Part shown: positions 1 to 7,311 of the stretch, piece by piece
Layout: the number at the start of each line of letters is the position of its first letter
Numbering within the stretch: the stretch's first letter is position 1
From: Sporobacter sp942492735
Lineage (GTDB): Bacteria > Bacillota > Clostridia > Oscillospirales > Oscillospiraceae
DNA: 64,000 nt
Direction: 5' to 3'
NCBI GenBank assembly: GCA_942492735.1
Contig: OW818648.1
Location: forward strand, 2,480,001-2,544,000
Made by a program: the position numbers and the translations under genes
The notes under the pieces: model-generated
Database searches by the model: none
What the model saw: the letters and a program-made list of their open reading frames with translations, nothing else
Told to the model about the DNA's origin: nothing

Positions 1-639
1 TTTTTCGAGATACTTTTTTGTTATGCTGTTACGCCACCAGAATAGAACAGTCAATCCAGCTACTACTGAGAAAAAAACGGGGATAAGGTAAACAAGATCG
101 GTATCTTTATTCAAGCCTAAAAATGAAGCTGCAATCAATAATGTGACACTGATATAGACGCCGACATCGCTTGATCCGTATTCAACTAAAAATGGCATCC
201 CTTTTTTGAACCGTTTTATTCTAAAAGGAAATATTACAAACAATAACTGCACTGCACAAATATAGATTAGGGTGTGCATATCCGCAGAATACTTTTTCTG
301 TAAACTAAATTCAATCGTGAATTCTATTGTACACACCAAAAAGGTTGCAACTAAAAAAATTATGTATGAAATACCAAATGATATTACTGATGTTGTCACA
401 GATAGATTCAATGGCAATTTTTTTACTTTAAACGAAAAGAGGGCAAAAAATGAGAACATCAGGATAATACTCAACGACTCGGCGTATTGCCTTAAGGCAT
501 ATATAACGGGTGATACAAATAGTAAAAAAAGGAGATATTGAAAATATAACTTTTTGGGGGCTTTAATATTTAGTAGTTTTAAGAATATATAAAAGCAGCA
601 GCCCATTAAAACGAAGTATTTTATTATTACTTCATACAT
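1..639 (-). CDS. Membrane N-terminus of a probable sensor histidine kinase (partial)
   Basis: The reverse strand is open from an ATG at 639 to the window edge (213 codons, no stop), preceded by a GAAAGGG ribosome binding site. The translation is very hydrophobic, with about six predicted membrane segments separated by short Lys/Arg-rich loops, and ends with RNSITKKYLEK just after the last segment. This is the layout of the sensing half of GHKL/AgrC-type histidine kinases, where a coiled-coil linker and ATPase domain follow. The kinase part would lie left of position 1 and is not visible, so the name is an inference from topology; any polytopic membrane protein is possible. It is read away from the other genes in the window. 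Base composition is AT-rich compared with the spoIIIA region, which fits an accessory locus. Confidence 0.5.
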   Translation of the reverse strand, partial: MYEVIIKYFVLMGCCFYIFLKLLNIKAPKKLYFQYLLFLLFVSPVIYALRQYAESLSIILMFSFFALFSFKVKKLPLNLSVTTSVISFGISYIIFLVATFLVCTIEFTIEFSLQKKYSADMHTLIYICAVQLLFVIFPFRIKRFKKGMPFLVEYGSSDVGVYISVTLLIAASFLGLNKDTDLVYLIPVFFSVVAGLTVLFWWRNSITKKYLEK

Positions 640-766
640 AATCAAATAATCCCTTTCACAAAGCAATACTCTTGAATAAAAAGCACATCCAATAATCCAA
701 CAGTGTTACTTCCACTATTCTTTGTAGACTGAAAATAAGTTGAAAGAAAAAAGGAGGAGACACTGA

Positions 767-811
767 ATGTGGGATTTGTGGGCTGCAATTCGTTACATAC
801 TTGGAATTTAA
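767..811 (+). CDS. 14-residue peptide ORF with strong RBS
   Basis: The ORF MWDLWAAIRYILGI starts at ATG 767, nine bases after a near-perfect AAGGAGGA ribosome binding site (751-758), and stops at TAA 809-811. An intrinsic terminator follows 11 bases later, so the unit looks like a self-contained tiny gene rather than a chance frame. The peptide is hydrophobic and amphipathic with two Trp residues and one Asp and one Arg. I do not recognise a family. It lies between a sensor-kinase-like membrane gene and a Spo0A-like regulator, so a signalling or toxic peptide is conceivable, but nothing in the sequence proves it. The longer frame from GTG 769 runs through the terminator and into the antisense gene and is less likely. 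Confidence 0.4.
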   Translation: MWDLWAAIRYILGI

Positions 812-821
812 TACACGTCAG

Positions 822-845
822 GCCGCCCGCCGGGGCGGCTTTTTT
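822..845 (+). terminator. Rho-independent terminator
   Basis: A GCCGCCC/GGGCGGC stem closes on a 4-base loop and is followed by TTTTTT on the + strand. The T-run exists only in + orientation, so it ends the short transcript carrying the 14-codon ORF. Its end overlaps the stop codon of the convergent Spo0A-like gene. Confidence 0.8.
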
Positions 846-1629
846 AATACTCGGCTTTAATCTTGTTAGCGTAGTAATAAATGAATTCTGTCAGCGTGGG
901 AACGCCTTTATCGGAGCTGATTCTTGCGGTGTAGTACTTCAGCAGGTCTTCGATGTCTGAGGTTCGCCACGCTTTTTGAATCGCGTTCTGCATGGCGCGT
1001 TCCACGCTGGATTCCGTTTTGCCGTGTTTTTTACTGAGGAGTGTGCACAGATTCTGCACCGGTTGCTTTACAACGAGCTCAATGGCATCAACCAGATATG
1101 TATAGCCGACAGCTTTGGGGCTGATGCCGATATTGTTTAATTCAGCTCTGATGCGTGAGAGAATTCTCTTGTGCTTGACGTCCGGCGGCTCCGTTGTCGC
1201 GTGATCAGGAGAAGCTGCCTGAATCCTGCTGTGTATGATGGGCTTCAGCATTCTTAAGAAATCGAGGGCGCTTTTTGCCGAATAATCCGCCTGATGCTTC
1301 GACATGATAAAGTCTGCGCCTAACTGACGTGCTGATTCATAAGTAAGCGCGCTGGAATTATTTGTGGTTATCAGGACATAGGGATTTGTATCAAGTGACA
1401 TTTGCCTTAGTCCCTGCAACACGAGAAAGCCGTTACCGCGTCCACGATGAAGCTCCAAATCTAATATAACGGCGTCCGGCAAAAAATCCTTGATATACTT
1501 GAGTGCGTCACTTGAATTGTTCGTGACACCGACGAGGGAAACATCGTCGAGTTCGTCAATATTTTCCGTAAACTCGTTACAGGCGGCTTCTTCGTCCTCG
1601 ACGAGCAGGATTGAGAGATTTTTGTCCAT
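844..1629 (-). CDS. Spo0A-like response regulator
   Basis: The 261-residue protein joins a CheY-type receiver (about residues 5-125) to a Spo0A C-terminal DNA-binding domain (about 155-258). The receiver keeps the acidic pair near residues 11-12, the phospho-acceptor Asp57 (VILDLEL), Thr88/89 and Lys111. The C-terminal part matches Spo0A landmarks such as the NNIGISPKAVGYTYL segment, SSVERAMQNAIQKAW recognition region and PTLTEFIYYYANKI end. Length is near the roughly 265 residues usual for Spo0A. The gene stands alone rather than beside spoIVB, so it may be the sporulation master regulator moved elsewhere or a second Spo0A-type paralog; the receiver is rather divergent, which favours a paralog. 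ATG 1629 follows GGGAGG, and a sigma-A promoter lies just upstream. Confidence 0.85.
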   Translation of the reverse strand: MDKNLSILLVEDEEAACNEFTENIDELDDVSLVGVTNNSSDALKYIKDFLPDAVILDLELHRGRGNGFLVLQGLRQMSLDTNPYVLITTNNSSALTYESARQLGADFIMSKHQADYSAKSALDFLRMLKPIIHSRIQAASPDHATTEPPDVKHKRILSRIRAELNNIGISPKAVGYTYLVDAIELVVKQPVQNLCTLLSKKHGKTESSVERAMQNAIQKAWRTSDIEDLLKYYTARISSDKGVPTLTEFIYYYANKIKAEY

Positions 1630-1659
1630 AAAAATCCTCCCACGGATATTATTTCTACT

Positions 1660-1688
1660 ATTTTATTACACAAAACAACGAAAAGCAA
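1660..1688 (-). promoter_or_regulatory. Sigma-A promoter of the Spo0A-like gene
   Basis: Read on the minus strand, TTGCTT (1688-1683) and TAAAAT (1665-1660) are separated by 17 bases, about 30 bases upstream of the start codon. Confidence 0.5.
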
Positions 1689-1828
1689 CGAATTCAGACA
1701 TTTTTTTGAACGGAAAGCAATTTACCCGGTGCAATTGTTTATGTAAACTTCTAACAGTTGGTACTTTTTTAGGTTATTATGTCAAGATTATGAGAAGTTG
1801 ATGGTAATAATAAGAATAGGAGGGTACA

Positions 1829-2125
1829 ATGATTGATTCACATAACATTATGCAGCCGCCTTTTTCTTGCCAGAGAGATTTGTTCCTGCATGGTTCTGAT
1901 CAGCAATCCTTATGCGCCTGTATTCTTGATGCAATCAACAATGAAATAGACGTTATCGTCAGTCTGTACTCAGAGGGTACTAAACTGTTAGAAGCGATGG
2001 ATGACGAGATAAACAAAAAAGAAATTGCAACAATAATTAATGATTTGAATAACCAACTATATCAATATGCAATAAGTACGAACGCATTGAAATATAGATG
2101 TGGAAGAGAAAATAATAAAGATTGA
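1829..2125 (+). CDS. Small hypothetical protein
   Basis: A 98-residue ORF with a strong AGGAGGG ribosome binding site 5-6 bases before ATG 1829 and an intrinsic terminator right after the stop, so it is very probably expressed. The protein is soluble and mostly helical in character, with no signal peptide or membrane segment. The first 35 residues contain three Cys (CQRD, LCAC) and the last part one more; the middle (residues 35-75) is Glu/Asp/Asn-rich and looks like a helical hairpin, in the manner of small sporulation-related or spore-coat helper proteins. I do not recognise the family. It sits immediately upstream of, but transcriptionally apart from, the spoIIIA operon. Confidence 0.6.
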   Translation: MIDSHNIMQPPFSCQRDLFLHGSDQQSLCACILDAINNEIDVIVSLYSEGTKLLEAMDDEINKKEIATIINDLNNQLYQYAISTNALKYRCGRENNKD

Positions 2126-2134
2126 CCATCTATA

Positions 2135-2160
2135 CGGAGCCGAAAGGCTCCGCTTTTTTT
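2135..2160 (+). terminator. Rho-independent terminator
   Basis: CGGAGCC, GAAA tetraloop, GGCTCCG, then a run of seven T. It separates the small upstream gene from the spoIIIA operon. Confidence 0.9.
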
Positions 2161-2196
2161 ATTTAAAAAGCTTTTTTATACTGGTCATCAAGGACG

Positions 2197-2226
2197 AGCA
2201 TATTTCGGGACATGCCACAATAAAAT
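2197..2226 (+). promoter_or_regulatory. Sigma-E-like promoter of the spoIIIA operon
   Basis: AGCATATT (2197-2204), a 14-base spacer and AATAAAAT (2219-2226) resemble the sigma-E elements (GTCATATT and CATACAAT, the latter matched at 6 of 8 positions). It lies 37 bases upstream of spoIIIAA, the expected place for mother-cell control of this operon. The match is by eye. Confidence 0.5.
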
Positions 2227-2262
2227 GTTACATGACCTGAAGGCGAAGGGAGGTTACCCATA

Positions 2263-3192
2263 TTGTCCGACGTAAACGGGCTGGTGTCGCGATATGACGG
2301 GGCGGTGCTGCTGCTGCCGTCGCAGCTGCGGGAGTTGGCGCGAAGGGTGCTTAAGGAAGACAGGGCAAAAGCGGAGGAGCTGAGGCTCCGAGTTGGACAT
2401 CCGATGACGCTCCTACTGCCGTCCGGTGAGGTATCACTAGGCGGCGAACCGATCACAAAGCGCGACCTCGACGGTATGCTCGATATCGCAACCGGTGCCT
2501 CAGCGTACGCCTCGCGTGACAGTGTCCGCCTGGGGTATATAACAGTCAGGGGCGGATACAGGATCGGTTTATGCGGAACAGCCATCACAAAGGATGGTGA
2601 CATCCTCGGATTTAAAAACATGACGTCTGCGGCCATTCGCATTTCAAGAGAGCTGATCGGCATATCGCGTGATGTCGCGCAGAGTATAACACGCAGCGGC
2701 GTACTGGCCTCGACACTTATCATATCGCCGCCCGGGAGAGGGAAGACAACACTTTTGCGCGACCTCGTGAGAATATTGTCATCCGGCGATGAGGCGCTGG
2801 GGTTAAAGGGAATGCGCGTTGCGCTCGCGGACGAGAGGAGCGAGGTGGCAGCCGTTTTTGACGGGATGCCGCAAATGGATATCGGGCAGTTTACAGATGT
2901 CCTTGACGCATGCCCCAAAGCAGCCGCCGTCATGATGCTGCTCAGGGCCATGAACCCACAGGTGATCGCGCTCGACGAGATAACGGCGCCCGAAGACATC
3001 AGCGCGATTCATAACGCATCGAACTGCGGTGTCAAGCTTATTGCCACAGCGCATGCGGCGGATATTGAGGACCTTTCAAAAAGGCCGTTATACAGGAGTC
3101 TGCTTGATGACGCAATATTTGAAAAGGCGGTCCTCATCAGTAAAACAAGTGAGAAATGGACATACACTGTCGTGGATTTGGAGGCTTTCTGA
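2263..3192 (+). CDS. spoIIIAA: Stage III sporulation protein AA (ATPase)
   Basis: SpoIIIAA is the cytosolic, secretion-ATPase-like component of the SpoIIIA-SpoIIQ channel that joins mother cell and forespore after engulfment. The 309-residue protein has a Walker A motif (SPPGRGKTTLL, near residues 155-165) and a Walker B region ending in VIALDEI, followed by the ATAHA segment typical of type II/IV secretion ATPases. Translation starts at TTG 2263, chosen because GGGAGG precedes it at the right distance and no ATG fits. The stop overlaps the spoIIIAB start (TGATG), indicating translational coupling. It is the first gene of a complete eight-gene operon, behind a sigma-E-like promoter. Confidence 0.95.
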   Translation: MSDVNGLVSRYDGAVLLLPSQLRELARRVLKEDRAKAEELRLRVGHPMTLLLPSGEVSLGGEPITKRDLDGMLDIATGASAYASRDSVRLGYITVRGGYRIGLCGTAITKDGDILGFKNMTSAAIRISRELIGISRDVAQSITRSGVLASTLIISPPGRGKTTLLRDLVRILSSGDEALGLKGMRVALADERSEVAAVFDGMPQMDIGQFTDVLDACPKAAAVMMLLRAMNPQVIALDEITAPEDISAIHNASNCGVKLIATAHAADIEDLSKRPLYRSLLDDAIFEKAVLISKTSEKWTYTVVDLEAF

Positions 3193-3707
3193 TGTTTCGA
3201 TTGATTGGTGCGGTACTTATTACGGCTGGAGCTGCCGCCTGGGGCCTGATCGGTGTTTTTAGGCTTCGTAACCGGGTGAAGAATCTCGGCACGATCGTTA
3301 GCAGCCTTGGTGTTATGAAAAGCGAGATTTGTGACAGGCTGACGCCGATGCCGGATCTTTTGAAACAAATGACAACCGAGGCGACATATCCGGCGTCGCT
3401 GCTGTTTAAAAACGCGGCGGATAAGATATCAATGCTCGGCAGCAAGCCGTTTTCGTCTATATGGGGTCAGGCGGTCAAAAATACACCGGAGCTCTTGTTA
3501 ACACCGCAGGAGGAGCTGGTCCTGACGGAGCTTGGCATGTGCCTTGGCCGGTACGATATCGGGGAACAAAAAAACGCGATTCAATACGCCGAGCGGCGTA
3601 TGGATGAATTTTACCGAAAAGCTGATACAGAGCGGGAAAGAAACTCCAAGGTGCACGCGTTTCTTGGCGTGGCCGCCGGCCTTTTTGCAGTCGTCATACT
3701 TATTTAA
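3192..3707 (+). CDS. spoIIIAB: Stage III sporulation protein AB
   Basis: The protein has 171 residues from the ATG that overlaps the spoIIIAA stop by one base. It carries a membrane segment at each end (about residues 3-20 and 155-170) around a helical cytoplasmic domain, the arrangement of SpoIIIAB, which resembles GspF-like proteins of type II secretion. A longer in-frame extension to 3156 overlaps the upstream gene and has no ribosome binding site, so it was not used. It acts in the mother-cell side of the SpoIIIA channel. The operon position and length match the family. Confidence 0.93.
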   Translation: MFRLIGAVLITAGAAAWGLIGVFRLRNRVKNLGTIVSSLGVMKSEICDRLTPMPDLLKQMTTEATYPASLLFKNAADKISMLGSKPFSSIWGQAVKNTPELLLTPQEELVLTELGMCLGRYDIGEQKNAIQYAERRMDEFYRKADTERERNSKVHAFLGVAAGLFAVVILI

Positions 3708-3723
3708 GTGATTGAGGTTACAT

Positions 3724-3918
3724 ATGAATGTCGATCTGATATTTAAAATCGCAGCGGTTGGGATACTCGTCGCTGTCCTGAATCTCCTGCTTTCCAATTC
3801 GAAGAGAGAAGAGCAGGCGCTGATGACGACAATTGCAGGTCTTATAGTTGTTCTCATAATCATCGTGCAGGAAATCAACGAGCTGTTTGACATGATCAAG
3901 AATCTGTTTGGGTTTTAG
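3724..3918 (+). CDS. spoIIIAC: Stage III sporulation protein AC
   Basis: A 64-residue protein with two membrane helices separated by a short basic loop containing SNSKREEQ, exactly the size and pattern of SpoIIIAC. ATG 3724 follows TTGAGG and was preferred over an upstream GTG 3712 that lacks a ribosome binding site. SpoIIIAC is an integral membrane component of the feeding-tube channel; it shares ancestry with SpoIIIAD, and both follow each other here with a 2-base gap. Confidence 0.93.
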   Translation: MNVDLIFKIAAVGILVAVLNLLLSNSKREEQALMTTIAGLIVVLIIIVQEINELFDMIKNLFGF

Positions 3919-3920
3919 CT

Positions 3921-4307
3921 ATGACGATTCTGATTAAAATCGCTGCTATCGCCGTTGCAGGCACGGTGCTCGGCCTCGTTATCAAAAAAAACAGTCCCGA
4001 GATGTCGTTGATGCTCACAATTTCTCTGGCTATGATCGCGCTGTACCTGGCGTTTGACACGATCAAAGGGGTCACCGACTTTATTGCGTCACTGGCTGAA
4101 ACAGCCCAATTATCACCGGCTGTTCTCAGCATTGTGTTCAAGACAATCGGCATTTCGATCATCACAAAGCTGTCATCCGACGTCTGCAGGGATGCGGGGC
4201 AGTCATCGGTCGCATCCGGCGTTGAACTGGCGGGCGCATTTGCAGCGTTGTATATATCCCTTCCGCTTTTTAAAACCGTTATGAGCATGATTGAAGCGCT
4301 GGTCTGA
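3921..4307 (+). CDS. spoIIIAD: Stage III sporulation protein AD
   Basis: The 128-residue protein has three to four membrane segments; its first half repeats the SpoIIIAC fold (compare IVIKKNSPEMSLMLTISL with the AC loop), as expected for this paralogous pair. It is an integral membrane part of the SpoIIIA channel. The start lies two bases after the spoIIIAC stop, so expression is coupled. Length is normal for the family. Confidence 0.93.
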   Translation: MTILIKIAAIAVAGTVLGLVIKKNSPEMSLMLTISLAMIALYLAFDTIKGVTDFIASLAETAQLSPAVLSIVFKTIGISIITKLSSDVCRDAGQSSVASGVELAGAFAALYISLPLFKTVMSMIEALV

Positions 4308-4343
4308 AAAGCGTGCCGATGACAGAAGATGTTGGAGTTACAA

Positions 4344-5534
4344 ATGAAAAAGGCATCAATTATTCTCTTTATAGCTGTACTGTTGGCGTTTCTTCTGATG
4401 TCAACGGCCAGAGCGCAGGCTGAGGGTGAAGAACAGCCGGAAGTCTCAAATGGTCAGTCAATAAATGAGCTGCCCGACCAGGACCGGCCATCCCAAATGA
4501 CAGCAGAAGAAGTTCAGGAGAGCCAGCAAGATGCGCTCGAAACAGATAAGCTTGAAAATGCTGTACCGGATGAAGCCGGTAAAGCACTCGGCGGTATGAC
4601 GGTGACCGATAGCCTCGACCTGAGCGGCGGTTTTCGCAAGCTGCTGCAGAGCGCCCAGAACGGCATCGGAGATGTCGTAACAAGCGGTCTGAAAAGCGCT
4701 GCTGTTATCCTGATGATTGCAATTCTCTGTTCAACAGTCAGTACGGCATTAGAAGGCGGCGCCAAATACGCGATACTCGCCGGAATTCTGGCCATTGCGG
4801 CAATCAGTGTGTCAAATGTCAATGCGTTTATCGGTCTTGGCAGCAGAACGCTCGATGACATGAACACCTTTTCCAAAATGCTGCTGCCGACGCTGACGGG
4901 GGCGGCGGCCGCCAGTGGAGCGATTACCTCGGCAGCGGCGAAATACGCCGCAACGACACTCTTTATGGACATGATGATGACGGTCTCCAGAAATGTCATC
5001 GTACCGCTCATATATGCCTATACGGCGACGAGCATTGCTGAAGCGGCGCTCGGTGGAGAAGGCTTAACCGGCGCGTCTAATCTCTTAAAATGGCTCGCTA
5101 AAACTGTTATGCTGGGCATCGTGCTCCTGTTTGTCGCGTATCTTTCCCTAACGGGTGTCATATCGGGGACAACAGATGCCGTGACCACAAAAGCTTTAAA
5201 AACCACAATTTCCACCGTTCTGCCCGTCGTCGGAAGCATCATCGCCGACGCCTCGGAAACCGTCCTGGCGGGCGCGTCAATTTTACGCAATGCCATTGGC
5301 ATCTTTGGTTTTCTTACGGTGGCGGCGACATGTCTTTTTCCGTTTTTGCACCTTGGCGTCAACTATCTGCTATACAAGGCGGCGGCGGGGATGTCCGGGG
5401 CAATTGCCGACGGACGGATAACGAAGCTTGTGAATGCCGTCAGCACAGCTTTCGGTATGATGCTCGGTCTAGTTGGCGCAAGTGCTCTAATGCTGTTTAT
5501 TTCAATTATTTCCGTTATAAAGGTGGTGACGTGA
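4344..5534 (+). CDS. spoIIIAE: Stage III sporulation protein AE
   Basis: A polytopic protein of 396 residues: a cleavable-looking signal peptide (KKASIILFIAVLLAFLLMS), an acidic low-complexity stretch up to about residue 85, then seven or so membrane helices rich in Gly and Ala. This is the SpoIIIAE architecture; it is a permease-like part of the SpoIIIA channel. ATG 4344 was chosen over ATG 4329 because TTGGAG lies six bases ahead of it and it begins the signal peptide. The stop overlaps the GTG of a 22-residue ORF that bridges to spoIIIAF. Confidence 0.93.
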   Translation: MKKASIILFIAVLLAFLLMSTARAQAEGEEQPEVSNGQSINELPDQDRPSQMTAEEVQESQQDALETDKLENAVPDEAGKALGGMTVTDSLDLSGGFRKLLQSAQNGIGDVVTSGLKSAAVILMIAILCSTVSTALEGGAKYAILAGILAIAAISVSNVNAFIGLGSRTLDDMNTFSKMLLPTLTGAAAASGAITSAAAKYAATTLFMDMMMTVSRNVIVPLIYAYTATSIAEAALGGEGLTGASNLLKWLAKTVMLGIVLLFVAYLSLTGVISGTTDAVTTKALKTTISTVLPVVGSIIADASETVLAGASILRNAIGIFGFLTVAATCLFPFLHLGVNYLLYKAAAGMSGAIADGRITKLVNAVSTAFGMMLGLVGASALMLFISIISVIKVVT

Positions 5535-5599
5535 AAAATGCTTTTCACGCGCGATTTGTGCCGCCGGTTTGCGGCGGAATGGGGGTTAACGTGAGATGA
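5531..5599 (+). CDS. 22-residue coupling ORF between spoIIIAE and spoIIIAF
   Basis: A GTG at 5531 overlaps the spoIIIAE stop (GTGA) and follows AGGTGG; the ORF runs 22 codons and its TGA overlaps the spoIIIAF start (ATGA). Such end-to-end overlaps suggest ribosomes can travel from AE to AF through it. The ORF contains a CCGCC/GGCGG hairpin (5561-5577) just before the GGGGG ribosome binding site of spoIIIAF. The product itself (ending GGMGVNVR) need not have a function. It could equally be noise inside a repeat-derived spacer. Confidence 0.35.
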   Translation: MKNAFHARFVPPVCGGMGVNVR

Positions 5600-6093
5600 C
5601 CGAGGCGCTAAGGAGCTGGGTCATCGGAATTGCCGGAGCTGCTATGGTGACGGCTGCTGCAATGACAGTCACACCGGAAGGAAAAGTTAAGAAAATCGTC
5701 GCCCTCATCTGCGGGCTGATGACGGTTCTTGTACTGCTCAAACCGTTGACAGGATTTGATTATGCAAGCTTTTCAAAATATCTCACGCAGTATCGCAATG
5801 ACGCCGAAGCGTTCTCATCAAACATAGAGAGCGAGAATGAAAACCTGAAAAGACGAATCATAGAGGACAAATGCCAAGCATATATATTGGACAAAGGTAA
5901 ATCCCTGGGGATAACAGAACTGGCCGTCACGGTGACGGCCGAATGGAGTGAAGATGGATTTTGGTATCCAATCGGAGCCAGCCTAGTGACGAATGCCAAT
6001 GGTGAAACACGCGATAAGCTGAGCCAAGGTATCGAAGCGGAACTCGGAATATCGCCGGAGGAGTTGATCTGGAGTATGAGAGATGAAGAATAA
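5596..6093 (+). CDS. spoIIIAF: Stage III sporulation protein AF
   Basis: The 165-residue protein has two N-terminal membrane helices (about residues 8-25 and 33-50, with the VTPEGKVKKIV turn characteristic of SpoIIIAF) and a soluble C-terminal domain that folds like ring-building motifs of type III secretion. SpoIIIAF is a ring-forming component of the SpoIIIA channel. It overlaps spoIIIAG by 11 bases. It starts at an ATG preceded by GGGGG, downstream of a hairpin in the spacer. Confidence 0.93.
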   Translation: MTEALRSWVIGIAGAAMVTAAAMTVTPEGKVKKIVALICGLMTVLVLLKPLTGFDYASFSKYLTQYRNDAEAFSSNIESENENLKRRIIEDKCQAYILDKGKSLGITELAVTVTAEWSEDGFWYPIGASLVTNANGETRDKLSQGIEAELGISPEELIWSMRDEE

Positions 6094-6637
6094 GAACATG
6101 TCCGAAATGCTTGGGAAGATATGGGGCCTGCTTAAAAAAAATAAATATGTCATGGCTGTTCTTCTTGTGGGGCTGGTGCTGATCCTCCTGCCGACAAGCG
6201 CTCCGGCCGCTGGCGAGAACACCGAAAAGGATCCTGAAGCAGCAATGGAATTTTCTCTTAGCGAACAGGAAAACCGCATCGCGGCTGCACTGTCGAAAAT
6301 CGATGGAGCAGGCAAGGTGACGGTCATATTGACGCTTAAATGCACAGAGGAGCGGGTGCTGGCGCTGGATGAAAGCGAATCCCGGAGCTCCGGCAGCAAA
6401 GGGGATTTGCCGGAAAGCAATTTGGAGCGAAGCTCAACCGTGGTTATCATCTCTGCAGGCAGTTCGAATGAAACCCCGGTCACGCTGAAAGTCATATACC
6501 CTGAATATCAAGGCGCTCTTGTGGTATGCGAAGGAGCGGAAAACGCGGCAGTCAAGCTCCAGCTTGTCAAAGCAGTATCGGGTCTTACCGGGCTCGGCAC
6601 AGACAAAATCATCGTAACAAAAATGAATAAATCTTGA
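6083..6637 (+). CDS. spoIIIAG: Stage III sporulation protein AG
   Basis: A 184-residue protein with one N-terminal membrane helix (about residues 21-38) and an extracellular domain that contains the ring-building motif (KIDGAGKVTVILTL and the GALVVCEGAENAAVKLQL segments). SpoIIIAG forms the large central ring of the channel in the intermembrane space. It starts inside the end of spoIIIAF, and the AAGATATGG context plus coupling explain its translation. Family length is usually near 200 residues. Confidence 0.94.
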   Translation: MKNKNMSEMLGKIWGLLKKNKYVMAVLLVGLVLILLPTSAPAAGENTEKDPEAAMEFSLSEQENRIAAALSKIDGAGKVTVILTLKCTEERVLALDESESRSSGSKGDLPESNLERSSTVVIISAGSSNETPVTLKVIYPEYQGALVVCEGAENAAVKLQLVKAVSGLTGLGTDKIIVTKMNKS

Positions 6638-6650
6638 GGAGGCATCATAA

Positions 6651-7217
6651 GTGAAAACATTTAAGAGGAACGCGGTAATTATTACGGTGCTGTTGTTCGT
6701 ATGTGTCGCGGCATATTTAAACTGGTCCTATAATAAAAACTCCGACAGCGAAACGGTGGCTGAGGCATCTCCTCAGGATACCGCAGGCTCTGCTGTGGAC
6801 CAGGATGCGCCGGCTACAGTGTCGGATGCCGGTTTGTACTACGACACGAGCGAGGAAGTGAACAAGGAGTATTTTGACGCGGCGCGTCTAAATCGCCAGC
6901 AGGCCAGGGACGCAGCTGCGGCGACACTCACGACCGTCAGTCTGGCGGAAGGTGCCTCGCAGGAGATGATCGACGCGGCGCTCAAAGAGATTTCCGACAT
7001 TGCATCTGTCACCGTGAAGGAAGCACAGCTTGAAGATCTCATTAAAGCCAAGGGCTTTGCGGACTGCGTCATCTATATTTCCGAGGAAGGTGTCAATGTT
7101 ACCGTTCCCGCGCCCGAGGACGGACTCGCTGCCTCATCTGTGGCAAAGATTGCGGACATTGTGACATCGCAGACCGACTACAAAGCAACAGATTTGAATA
7201 TTATTCCTGTGAAATAG
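6651..7217 (+). CDS. spoIIIAH: Stage III sporulation protein AH
   Basis: The 188-residue protein has a single N-terminal membrane anchor (about residues 8-24), an acidic linker, and a C-terminal YscJ/FliF-like ring domain. SpoIIIAH binds SpoIIQ from the forespore side and bridges the two membranes. GTG 6651 follows GAGGAGG at good spacing. It ends the operon; a strong inverted repeat follows at 7240. Confidence 0.95.
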   Translation: MKTFKRNAVIITVLLFVCVAAYLNWSYNKNSDSETVAEASPQDTAGSAVDQDAPATVSDAGLYYDTSEEVNKEYFDAARLNRQQARDAAAATLTTVSLAEGASQEMIDAALKEISDIASVTVKEAQLEDLIKAKGFADCVIYISEEGVNVTVPAPEDGLAASSVAKIADIVTSQTDYKATDLNIIPVK

Positions 7218-7239
7218 CTTTATTTTCTTATAGAACTAT

Positions 7240-7274
7240 AGTATAATACCTGCGTGTGCAGGTATTATACTTTT
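7240..7274 (+). terminator. Terminator of the spoIIIA operon
   Basis: A perfect 14-bp stem (AGTATAATACCTGC and its complement) with a GTGT loop runs into TTTT. The AT-rich outer stem is symmetrical, and the left arm also contains TATAAT, so it might double as a -10 element for the next gene; termination is the simpler reading. Confidence 0.8.
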
Positions 7275-7311
7275 ATATATCCGTAAAAACGATGTAAATA
7301 GGAGAACCAAA

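Noticed and set aside
769..960. 63-residue frame from GTG 769
   Set aside because: It runs through a strong terminator and over the end of the antisense Spo0A-like gene; the 14-codon frame from ATG 767 fits the ribosome binding site better.
7240..7274. A riboswitch or promoter made by the long stem before yqhY
   Set aside because: The perfect stem with T-run is explained as a terminator; no riboswitch landmark is present.
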